Under the pieces are notes generated by a model that was not told the DNA's origin, ran no database searches, and was given only the letters and a program-made list of their open reading frames with translations. Below, piece by piece: positions 38,131 through 49,200 of a stretch of DNA of 64,000 bases. Both the position numbers and the translations under genes were made by a program. This stretch comes from Ascaris suum (lineage: Eukaryota; Nematoda; Chromadorea; Rhabditida; Ascarididae). Within the stretch, counting starts at the first letter, position 1, and every line of letters starts with the position of its first letter. Location: NCBI GenBank assembly GCA_013433145.1, contig CM024174.1, forward strand, positions 4,984,336 through 5,048,335. Direction: 5' to 3'.

Positions 38131-38373
38131 ATGAGTGCTCTCCTCGAGGCCAACGGTGAGACCGCAAGCAAAAAAGAAAGGACAATGCTTCGATTTACCA
38201 TGTCAGATTTTCAGCGGGAGCGTTTAAGGTTCATAGTGAAGCAGCAAGCAAGTAAGCAGTATGAACAATGCAACCCAAGAGTTGCAGAGATCGAGGGGAT
38301 GTTAAGTGAAGATTCTCCCCGAGACAATGGAGGCACCCAGGACATCGAGCACGCTAGCATCAGAGACGCGTAA
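38131..38373 (+). CDS. candidate small ORF, 80 aa, highly charged, unrecognised
   Basis: Complete ATG to TAA frame on the + strand. It reads MSALLEANGETASKKERTML, then SDFQRERLRFIVKQQASKQY and VAEIEGMLSEDSPRDNGG. The composition is soluble, rich in Glu, Arg, Lys and Gln, unlike the hydrophobic or Cys-rich chance frames around it. It starts about 0.9 kb from the tentative 5' end of the minus-strand NCBP3-like gene, in divergent orientation. Alternatives are that GTGAGA after codon 8 or GTAAGC later is a splice donor, making this a first exon of something longer, or that the purine-rich strand bias opened this frame by chance. No family recognised. Confidence 0.33.
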   Translation: MSALLEANGETASKKERTMLRFTMSDFQRERLRFIVKQQASKQYEQCNPRVAEIEGMLSEDSPRDNGGTQDIEHASIRDA

Positions 38374-40060
38374 ACAATGCAGATTAACCGAAACGAAACG
38401 GTGATGAGGGAGTGACGCAGCGGGAGCGATTGCCTGAGGGAGTGGGGGTTCGCATGAGAGCTGGGGGTGCGCAACTAGCGTTCGATGAGCACAGAGGCAT
38501 TATGGCAATCGGAGTGAAGCGAAGCCCCAATCAGGCAGCAGGCAATAGCCATCACCGAAAGACGAGTGCCGCGTTGTGCCTCATGTGCTGCCTGCGTGCC
38601 GGCGTGCCTAGTCAGCCATAGCACAGAGGTACGCAAAAGAGAGCGAGGCAACGGCGCATACTCAGCTCACCACCACAACTACACACCCAAGTCGATCCCA
38701 CAACGACGACACAGCGCGCGCGTCATACACGCACACGACCGCATAGAGCACTGCTTAGACGATGAGAGCGCATTTTGCGGGTCGCCTCACCCAACACCAT
38801 GACTTCAAGCTGCAGGCAACAAACAATTCAACTCTTATTCGGCGGACACTCTCTCCTCCCTCAGGTCCCTCTCCTCTTTCATCCACATCACGCCGTGGTA
38901 ATTATACTATGCAAAAGAACCAGCCAATATGAAGTCAACAAAAACGTTCCCAAGCAACCAATAGCAGCATCTCCTAAACACCACCCCGGACCTCCAATAT
39001 TTCCCTATAGACATCAGGTGCAGCCTACATCACTCCCCAACCCAACACAACATAAATTCGTTTATTCTAACCAAATAGCACAAGTACGCTCTTCAATCAG
39101 CAACCAGCACTTACGCTCCAATCGACGCAGTTCACCTACAAGCAGAGGACGCGGCAGCGATTACTTCATGGCATTCAAATCCAAACAAAAACAGCAGTTT
39201 CCTCTTAAATTTCAAGGATTCCTCTCACCTTTGAACCACGCTACCCTCTCGTTTGATTATGCAAAAACGAAATGTATCAGCATCTGCAGCATATATCTGC
39301 GAGACAACACACCTCGTTTAACGAATCATCCATACACCATCATGCAATCGTTATTTGTGCACTCTGTGTGTGCTCCGCATTACTGCAATTCCAATGCTCA
39401 ACTATTTCGAGATGCGAAGTGCCTCTCATTGCCTATTTTTTATGCTCTCTGCACAAATACAAAACAGAAACATGGCTAATCAATGTAAAGCAAAGTATAG
39501 ATTAAGCAATGGGGTATGCATGGTGACCGGGGAGGGGGGGACCAGGGAACTATGCTGAGGGGGGAGGGGGAAAGAAGTGAAGTGCCGCAAAAGTGCCGTA
39601 ATAATTTGAAGAAAAAATCAGATAGAACCAGCTCGTACACCTTTAATAACGACATCGCCGAAATTTCCAATCACCTAAGCAAGGGGAAATTCCCAAGCAG
39701 CCTGATGCTTCGCATGTGTCACAATAAAAGCAACATGAAGAATAAGCACACTTGATTTTTCCTCTACGGTGCATAACGGAAATGCCTCTTTGAATAACCT
39801 ACTTACAAAAATGTTTTATAGGATCACAGTGTGCAATGAAGGATGTCGAAAACGTTGGATTTGGGCTACAACCAGACCCGATCACAATATGAAATGGAAT
39901 CTGCACCGCAACTCCACTCAATTTAATCGAGAACCGAAGAAGTTCGTATATCAACTTCGCAGCAAAATGTCTGCATAGTGTCGATGTCGCGGCACCGAAA
40001 GAAGTTGCTCGTTTAAGCCCGAATAAGAAGTTCGCAAAACACAATAAACCTTTGGCGCCC

Positions 40061-40125
40061 TGTTTTAGACGGTTAACCATTGCTATCAAAAACATGACGT
40101 AGGTTTTGCTGTTTTAGACGGTTAA
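40061..40125. repeat. 16-bp direct repeat pair
   Basis: TGTTTTAGACGGTTAA occurs at 40061-40076 and at 40110-40125. The flanks differ, so this is a small dispersed duplication or two protein-binding sites; no function is evident. Confidence 0.8.
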
Positions 40126-42336
40126 AACAATAAACCCGAGCTTTCATAACACTGGATAACTGCATGCCGTTCGTGCCTCCGTCTATAAGCCCATGGGCTT
40201 GGAAATGGTCATATATTTCGGATGGCGTATTCGCTAATGAAAGAATATAGCAAGTTTATGCGTCGCCGGAACGTGGTACAGTGAAAGAGAGGAATTAGAG
40301 AACTATCTGGCATTTATTTAATGCAAGCGGGCAGGTTGATGGTTCTCATCAAGAAATGAAGTGATGCGAGTATTAAAAGAGGAAAGAGGAGTTTAACTGA
40401 AAGGGTGGAAGTAACAGCCATCCGGGTAGCCCGCACACCCACAAGCATAAACACGCAGGTCTGTCCGCACCGCTTTTTTGCATATTCATGAAATACACAA
40501 AAAACTACTGAGATATATTCGTTGCACTCAAAAAACGAGAGTGAGAATGTAAAATTACACACGAACCACTTCAACAAAACGTTCTTTCAGCAAAAAACTG
40601 CAAAAAAGTGATCAAAGAGAAAAAGTCAAACCAGGTGAGAAAGACAGAGAGGAAGCAAAAGAGAAAGAAATAAAGGACAGACGGCTGTCAACGAAACGGT
40701 GTGCACGAGAGCATAAAGAGCGGACAGGAAACGAACGACAAGAGCGAAGGGAAACGCGAACCCAATTTCATAATTGCAACGCGCACAAATTGCTATTGAG
40801 AGTGGAATAAGGCAAACGCGACTGCCAATATTGGTTATGGCAACGAAATGACGAGCATATATGCATCAATTATGAGGGCTGTCCAACAAACATAACTCAC
40901 TCCCCTCATATAACTACCGTAAATACTATTTTCATAGCCCCTATGTGATCGTTTTACCACCTAGCAGTCACACCACCTTCACAACTCGTACGAAAATGCA
41001 GTCGTTTTTTATTGATGACGCCATCTCTCGTCGAATGGTAAAGCGCTTAATTGCAATGCAAATGGTGAATTGTGCTTCAATTGCATGCACTCGAGTTTCT
41101 TTCAAATCGTTAACGTGCTATTACACTCTTAGTCAGATCTGTTTGCAATTTGCAATACATGGCGAATCGCTGCTTTTATAATGAACACAGACAAATGCAA
41201 TGCAATCCTTTAAATTTATCAGTCAGTAAGTGCTTTATTTATATTGCAATAAAGTGAAAAAAATCAGAATTTTTCATAGAGCACCTTAAGTCGGTTTTTC
41301 TCGGCTATACTGCTTGATTCCGCTCCATTCTATGCAGTGCTTTATCCACTTTACACTTTTACTTTCACTTCAAAATGTCACAGAAGAGCAAAACTCGACT
41401 AATTCATTTCAAATATTGGGAACATTGCGGCACAATTCTCTCCTTGACTTTCAGACAAAATCCAAAAATAAAATCACCTTAGAAACCTCAAAAAAGTTTC
41501 CAGCCTATACCACAACCAGCATGAAATAACCAATGCGCACTGAGAGAGTGCCAATCGCGCAGAGAAGTAGATCTTGATAAGTGAAGTACTGTCGATGGGA
41601 GTAATAAAAATTGAAATTGCAAACAAACATCAAAACAACACGTGCATGTGATTCTGAGCGGAGACCGAAACCTGGGCAAACATCTCAAAAGAAACATCAA
41701 CGACCAGATCCATAGTGTTGTTTTTCTGCAGATATGCTCGCAAAAAATTGAAGCTCGTGTGCTATATTCAATTTAAAAGCAAAAATTACGTTATAGCACA
41801 ATCTGACGTTAAATTATTCTAAAATTCTTTGCCGATTGCAGTTGCTCTCTCATTCCACATCAAAACTTTATACTTTACTCTCATGCCAAACATTCACGCC
41901 TGCAGCAAAACCGAGAATGCTCACCGCGAAGCGAGCTTGCCGTCTCGTGAAGACTAAAGTCAATCAGCCATCGATCGAAGTTACGCAGTTATCTTGTCCT
42001 TCAGAAGACGAAAGAGTATCACTTATGTAACTTCAGAGCAATTTCGTAATCCGTACCTGCTGGCCAGCAAAGAGCTTAGCAGCATTAGCAGCCTTGGCGT
42101 CGATGATGCACCAAGCCACGTGTTTCCAAAAACACCGATGGAGGTTGGCGGCGTGTGTGCAACGCGACACAATGCGCTGCGCATCGAATCAACGCCACTA
42201 TTGAAGTAACGTTGAAGGTCGGCACGATTCAACAAACAGGGCACACACCGCACCGCGTCTTCTCTCTTCCAAATGCAAAACAAACCATACATCACATCCC
42301 TAATCGATTTCACGACGCTCACAGCCATATCCCCCA

Positions 42337-42434
42337 TAAAAGGTGACGAAACACCGAGTCACAAACATCTTCACTGCTCGGCCTCATGGTCAAGAAGCAC
42401 GCATCCCTCTCGAACCGTAAAAGGTGACGAAACA
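42337..42434. repeat. 17-bp direct repeat pair, 81-bp period
   Basis: TAAAAGGTGACGAAACA occurs at 42337-42353 and again at 42418-42434. Both are followed by a CAC-type triplet within ten bases. GGTGACGAAA resembles a half-site for bZIP-type factors, which is only a suggestion. Confidence 0.75.
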
Positions 42435-42567
42435 TCAACTCACTTTCAACAATACCGCAAAATGAGGCAAATATACACCCTTAGCAATAACAACAAGTTG
42501 GGTAAGAAAATGAAAGCTTCTTAAAGAAACAATCGGAAAGGGAGCGATAAAAGAAGTCCTCAAAAAC

Positions 42568-43375
42568 TTGAGAAATTTTCTCATGAGCCTGTTGAGGGAA
42601 TATGTAAATGAATCCGTAAATGAGCAATTCAAACGCTGCAGGAAGGGCGCACACAAAAGTCAGGAAAAGACAGGTTCACGGGGATTAAAAGCGCCAGAGT
42701 GTAAACTTTCGGCAGTGACATCGCTGAGAGAAAATGTTGTCTCGAATGTTCCTCGACGTCCACTAACTCCAATTCTAGCCGTGAAATCCTTCTCAAAGAA
42801 AACACTGAGGACCCCACAGTCATGCCAAATGGAGAAACTGGAGGAGACAGTGAGGATAACAATGACAGATGAACAGACAAGTGCCTAGCAAAAGATACGA
42901 TTATCTTGTCTCGATTAAAGGATATGCAAGAATGAAAAGCGAACTGCGGGTCATTCGAAAGTTTACGAAGCATTTGGATGACCACCCGCTAAAGAGGCGA
43001 AAAGAATGTGTGATGGGTCCCATGGTAGAGAAGAGTTGGCGCTCAGAGCTCATGCAACGCATCGCACCATCGATCATCTTCGAAGTACTCATGGAAGAAA
43101 GAGGTATGAAAATGGGTGAAACAGCGCTCACAGCAAAGTTGCTTTCTTTAAATTGCACGTGGGTGTTAGCCATTCGCTTAGTGCTCAGTGTACCAAATCG
43201 AAGCATATTATCTTTTCTTATAGAGACAAGCACGTTCTTCAAGTACGCTAGGGATTTGATACGATATTTGGCCGCTTTTTGCGCTCATTTCGTTTTGTGC
43301 AGCCCTCTCAGAGACAACATTTTCCTGTCTTGTTGTACTGCAACAAAGTTAATAACCTGCTGCGGAATTACCTGA
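42568..43375 (+). CDS. candidate coding region, two offset frames, unrecognised
   Basis: Two good + strand frames overlap slightly. The first (42568-42888, best ATG at 42583) reads MSLLREYVNESVNEQFKRC, then KGAHKSQEKTG, then VPRRPLTPILAVKSFSKKTL. The second (42869-43375) reads DYLVSIKGYARMKSELRVIR, then KHLDDHPLKRRKE, then SELMQRIAPSIIFEVLMEER. In the second frame a strong donor (AAGAG then GTATGA at 43104) and acceptor (TTTTCTTATAG at 43223) agree in phase 1. They would remove a 120-base intron and join EER to ETSTFFKYARDLIRYLAAF, ending at TGA 43373-43375. Either an intron I could not place or a frameshift would link the two frames. No family recognised; the antisense strand is also partly open, so confidence is low. 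Confidence 0.3.
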
Positions 43376-44685
43376 CGGTGACTAATGTTATCTTGCTGAG
43401 TTTATTCCACCTAATTTGATGATACCAGCTGCATGGTCAAATCTTTGCTTGGCGTAACTAGCTCTGGAACAGTGACTGACAGTTTTTTAAGCAATCGTGA
43501 GCTTTTCTCTTAGGCAATTGTGGTTATGGACAGAAAGTTCTATTTTCGAGACCAAAGAGTTTTAAATTAGTTTATCTGCTCCCTCCTAGCTGATGAGGTA
43601 TCCAACTGCCAGAACGGTGTTAAGTGGTCTAACATGACCTTAACAGACTGCGAAAACGTTCTTGAAATGCAGAACCATCATCCATCACGATGCTAGCGCT
43701 TGCTGCTTTTGTTCTTACCGTACTTTTCCCTCAATGGAATTCAAACTGCATTCCGAGTTGGAATTTCTTTGGCTAACTGCTTGTTCCGCATCTGCTTAGC
43801 ACTGTTTTAGAGCTATCTAACCACATTCGCTACTATTTGAAGCGGAGTATTATTCGGTCTGTTTCTGCTCCTCATTGGATTCAAATGCCATAACCTAAGT
43901 GATACTTTCCATGACTTCACTCCATATTTCTCCTGACTCTGACTTCTAAGTCTCTCCTTTCATAAAGTTTTGCAAATTATATCCTTAGATTTCATTCGAC
44001 TAAAGCCGTCATTTTGTTACTTTGGCTGCATCGAAACTTGTCTATCTGATGTGACAATCCATTTGCTGTTATTATTGGAATGAAGCTACATTAAATGTGA
44101 CCATAGTGGAAGTTTTCGCGCTAGCCTTGCAATAAACTCTTTAACAGTTGGAAAGCGAAATTTCGATTGGCTTTTTTTCAGCTGCCACCTAACTTCGGTT
44201 CGTGCTGAATGTTTCAACGGTGACTGAACACCATTTTGAAATGCCTTCGTTCCCAACCGAGTGTGGGTATCAGTCAGGCCTCCGGTTCGTTTGAACACTG
44301 ATAATAGGGGAAATTAAATTATACTACACTATATTTACACGGCAAAACATTTAACATTTCAGTGTTTTATGGCAGCAAATCAACAATGCACAAAATACGT
44401 CGACAATTGCGTTCATAAGCATTCAGTTCCGTTTTCCAGGATGAAGAGAATACTGTGCTGCACTTTTTGCATTTGCCGATGTCATGAAGAATTTTATAAA
44501 GAGTTCTCTCGAGTGCCATATTTAATTAAATAAAGAGAGATGCAAACTTTGCCGTCACCAACACAAAACAAAAAGAAAATCGATGACGTTCGGTTCAAAG
44601 GTATCGTTTCTTAATTGACTTCAACAAATGCAACACTCAACTTCCAGTTTTCATAAACTTATCAACGTTTCGTCCTAATAAACTC

Positions 44686-44750
44686 CGCAGATGATTACAA
44701 GCAGCTATTCTTTTAGCGCAGATGCACCTTACGCCGCAGATGATTTACAA

Positions 44751-44752
<2 letters not shown>
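44686..44752. repeat. CGCAGATG short direct repeats
   Basis: CGCAGATGATTACAAGCA near 44686 recurs as CGCAGATGATTTACAAGCA near 44735, with a third partial copy CGCAGATG near 44717. The last copy runs straight into the (AT)n tract. This looks like slippage or element-end duplication next to a microsatellite. Confidence 0.7.

Positions 44753-44819
<67 letters not shown>
44753..44819. repeat. (AT)n microsatellite
   Basis: Uninterrupted AT dinucleotides for about 66 bases, the longest simple repeat in the window. Confidence 0.95.
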
Positions 44820-44822
<3 letters not shown>

Positions 44823-46207
44823 ATTTTATACCAAACATACCAAGCGATCATATAAGCATTCAAAAAATCAAGAAACATGCCCTCTAGTTGCAGCAGAGAG
44901 TGCCTCAACATTTGAGAATGTCGCCGTTGGAAGCCATCGATCTTTAATGACTATTTCTAAGTAGCACCTAATGAAAGCAATATACAGCGTAACACAAATA
45001 CTGCTGTCAAACAGGCTGTGCAATCAACGGCGCATCCGAAGTACAATATATACCTTGTGCGTAACTGAATATAGGATGGAGGATGCAAGTGTAGTTATAC
45101 AAATAAGCTGAAAGACAAGCGGTGGAGGTATCACTATGGCACCGAAAATATGGATGTCAAATATTTGGAAATCAGAACAACTGCAAGGTTGCTTTAAAGA
45201 CTACTTTTTATAGATACAACTTCGGATATTACGCCTTCTCGATCAGTCATAAACAGTTCACCTCAGAGCCAACAAGCGCATCTAACAACGACGATACGAG
45301 TAAGTGAAAGAAAGAGAGAAGAGGGAAATGCACGATACCACAATGCAAGCAATATCAAGTAAGCAGCTGAGACGAATTAAAATGTTTTATACGCATCTGC
45401 TCTCTTCCCCCAATTTCGAAGTTATTCCTCAATGACTGCAAACGCTGTGGATGCTTTTATACCTCGTAGTTATATACTAGCACATTTTCACAGAAACGAC
45501 CTTTACGAGCTCAACCAATTTTACTTTCTAATCGCAATTTGCCTAGTGCGAGGTGGCGTCGGCCTCCTATCCCTATCTACATCACATCTGAGGTGTGGGC
45601 AAGGAAAACCGTGCTCTTGGCCGGCCACGATTACATGCAGCTTAGCTACAGTGCATGCATGCATCAAAGGAACAAAACAAGCAAAGTAAGCAAGATTATC
45701 CCGTTATCTCACTGGCATAATTTCATTAACTAAAGCAATGATGAGCGTCTCGAACTACCCCATAAATAACAAAAAACAGGTGGAAAATAATGAACTTATA
45801 ATTGTGGATAGTGACTAACGGCAACGCAACTATTGAGTGAGCGGTCTTTTTCGATCGGTATTTAAATGGCGAAGGATTTCGGTTCAGCGAGTGACAAGAA
45901 GAAAGGGAGATGAGTGGCGATCAGACAATCTTACCTAGAGAATAGAGCACATCGTTGCAGTACCTCAAGTGCTTTAGTGCAAACTCAATCAAGAAAGTCC
46001 AACATAATGAAAATTAAAGAAAATTTTTGATTGTTGCAGGCAAATCCAGTTCTATGCTCGATCAGGGATTCTGGAGAAAGCCATTTTCATTTCCGCTCTT
46101 ATGGCTGAGGCTCTATTCCGCGTTCACAATGCATGCTAAGCCTTATCGCGCAATACGTGCATAGTGCTTGCTTGATGAAAAACGCTTTCAGCCAACGTTC
46201 ACCGGTT

Positions 46208-49200
46208 TTAAGCGCAGTTCACCTCGAAAATAGCCAGCAAGGTGCAGTTTTGTAGCCAGGGCCATTCAGTTTCTGCTTTTCTTGTAACAAACCAATATCT
46301 CCAATGAATCTGGTAAAAGAACGAGATAGGGACCAAGCACCATAATAAGAAACATGCCTCAACAACGGATGCAGGTGGCAGATCCTGGACGAAAGTTTCA
46401 GTCGATTCATGTACCGCATCGGCGACAACATCATCATCCCCTGGAATGGGGTCGAAATCCAGTTCAATACCATCTGCAATCAAACCATATTCATGAAATT
46501 TTTACTGTCTTCATTTCGCACACACTGTATAACATCTTCCCGAGAACCGCTGATGAAGAGGGGTCGTTATTTGAAAATCTAAATGAAACAAAGCTTTGAG
46601 TGGAAACGTTCATTTATTAATCCCCATGGCTACTTTAACAGCAGTCGAATCACACCACTCGTTCGTGCAGTAGTCCATATAATTAAACAAGGCCATATTT
46701 ATGATCTACTAAAATGCCGACGTAGACCAATGTGTTATGCAAACAATAAGGCTATGTGAATGCATTCCTCAAACCTTTATTTAAAGCAAGATCGATTACA
46801 GTAATGAAGCCAACTTTAATTTGGCTCAGAATTAATTGTCTGATGACGACTGAAAAGAATGTGCCCACAAAAATTGATTCATCACAGCACGTTGGTCATC
46901 TACATATATGCTAGCTAGTTCCAAGTGATCCTATCCTGGTTGTAGCGCTCTGCGCTCATCACATTTTTGACATTATATGTAGAGACGGATCGACGGGACT
47001 TAAGCAACATAACGGCAAGTGACAGCCGGCACCCGCCATTTGATGCGATGAAAGGCTTCCCCGCTGGCCGGGAAGCCTTCTACACCCGCGAATCGTTTTT
47101 GCGTTCTAAAATTTCCTTACGGCGCGAGAAATACACAGCCCCACAGCGGATGATGAAGCGCTAAAATACGTTGCCTCTAGTAAGATCCTCTCTACACATT
47201 ATCCACACTAATGCGCTTCATGACGTTCACATAAAATTGCAGTGGATCAGCAATTTTGAGAAGCTGCGATCTTGGCATTCGCAACGGAACTTGTTCCAAC
47301 AACTGCGACTGGAGTCCAAAAGATGTGTTTGGGCCAGACGGGTTGGTGTGGGTGTTGTGGAATTATTAAAGACTGGTTGCTATTGAAAAGGGCTTATTTT
47401 ATGGATGGTGCGAGGAGGGGGTGAGGGATGCTGACGGTGAACCTTGACCACCAGAGTAGCAGCTCAGACAGTTGATTTATATAAAAGAAAAAGGGAATTA
47501 TGAGTGCAAAATGAAACAGATGCTTAACCAATGCGACCAAAAAGTGATCAAAATAGCCTAAAAATGTGTTCGGAAGCCTAAAAAAAGCAGGCAAATAAAA
47601 GGCGATCGTGGAGAGCAGCACAGCCACTGTCAACGGACAAGAACCACTCTCCACTGGTCTTAAGAAACCTCCCATCCTACTCTCTCATTTAAATTAATAA
47701 AGTAAATTACAGTTGAATAAAGCTTTATAAGACTTACCATCCATTGCGGTAGTCAAAACAATTCCCCTCCCTTTCCACTCCGATAATGCCGAGTTTGCTG
47801 ACTGTGGTAAATAAACGACCTGCAATAAAACAAGCATGGACTTTGCACACCTCAAGTGTTCCCAAACATTGTCGCGTTGTATTTAAAACTATAGGTTTCT
47901 AATCGAGACAAACATGCTTAAACAATTTCATCAATGAAACATAGTATGGGCCATTTTGCGATATGTAAGCCAAGTGGTTACTTTCTCGTAAGGATGTGTC
48001 CACTTTCTCGAAGGTCACGCTGATAAGCGGCGTTTGATTTAAACAACAAGCATATGGAGGGGTCAAACCTGGCCCTAGTCCTAATGCAACAACAGGCTTT
48101 AACCCATCCGAAACCACGTTCAACTCGTGTTCTTAAGGTCATGGGTTAATTCTGGTTACCGCTCCGTTCTTACCTCAGTGAGCGGCGTCAACTCAACTCT
48201 TCTTAAAGCACTGATCGCTGAAAAATTTCATTCAAATAATAAACGTCAAACACCCAGAAATAACAGGTCTCGAAGATTTTCTTACATGAGTCGACAGCTA
48301 TAGAAAGTCTCCTGCTGAAGGAAAGTTTCAAGCTTGTGCGAACATAGGTTTGCAACAATAAAAGCAATAAATTACCGGGTTTGGAACTACCCACCCACAC
48401 CACAATATGCGTTCGCACATCTTTGGGATTAGAATAAATGAACAACCGCAGATTCACATCAACATTCCCAAACCGAAAACCAAACGTAGAAAAAAACTCA
48501 GCAGTATCAGCGCCTTGGAGTTATTTTGCAACGCAATACCCGTGAGACGTTTTCGTTGTGAGAGGCAATGTCTAGAGCAGAATTCAAAATACATATATCC
48601 TTCTTTAATTGAGAGGAAATGAGGGGTGAGGTGGGAGAAAGAGTAAGGGGTGAACGGTGGGGGAGGAAAGTGGTGGCAAAAGTGACGCAGAACCCGTTGA
48701 TGGGGTAGTTTTTCAAGCGGAAACTAGCGAGGGAAGGTTCTTTGGGCTGCTTTAAATGGTTTGAGCCGCATTTTTATAGCCACCTTTTTTCGTGATCGGA
48801 GGATGACCTCTTGCGAAAAGGTATCCTTCTAAGCACAGGATGCAAGGGCATGGCTTCATCCCAGAATCCAGAGGGGAGACAGCTTGGCCGTAAAGGTAGT
48901 CAGATGACAGTTCCGTTTTGATGACGGCGGTGCTGTGAATTTGTTCCTCACGGGAAAGGAATGAACTCACGATTTTTTAAAAGGTTTTGAAACAGGGAAT
49001 ACGTTTGCATGAGACGTTTGAGGGTGCTAAATTTAAGCGGCGGACGGAGGCAGCTCTGACTTCTCCTCCTTCTACCATGCATTTGACTCGGTTTTTTTAT
49101 ATCACTCTAAGATGTTCAGTTCCGAGGTGGCTGAACGGTTAGTTGTAACCTTTTTCTTTCTTTCTTCAAGTTGCATACTGCAAAGTAAAAGAATATTGCA

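Larger units (their letters stand above)
38374..42567. other. no supported gene; GC-richer patch and short repeats
   Basis: 38.4-38.75 kb is rich in CpG compared with its surroundings. It could be regulatory DNA between divergent units or a repeat remnant. The 234-codon frame at 38775-39479 starts at TTG and is rejected. Two pairs of short direct repeats are listed separately. Nothing else can be supported. Confidence 0.4.
43376..46207. other. no supported gene; T-rich block, (AT)n tract
   Basis: 43.4-44.3 kb is T-rich on the + strand, opposite to the A-rich bias to its left, so the transcription direction or unit may change here. 44.68-44.82 kb holds short direct repeats and an (AT)n tract. 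A possible + strand exon (TTTTTATAG acceptor, then GTAAGT donor at 45300) is open in two frames and is not called. Its frame has YNFGYYAFSISHKQF. Confidence 0.4.

Noticed and set aside
38775..39479. Longest open frame in the window (234 codons, + strand)
   Set aside because: It begins at TTG, not ATG, has irregular composition with no domain, and follows the A/C-rich bias of the strand, which depletes stop codons in some frames.
48174..48217. Micro-exon-like segment on the minus strand (ATTTTTCAG acceptor, GTAAGA donor)
   Set aside because: Its phases (1 in, 0 out) do not fit between the exons of the CPG4-like gene, which already join without it.
49118..49150. TGGCTGAACGGTTAG, resembling a tRNA A box
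   Set aside because: No B box, acceptor stem or anticodon arm follows; the sequence becomes T-rich at once.
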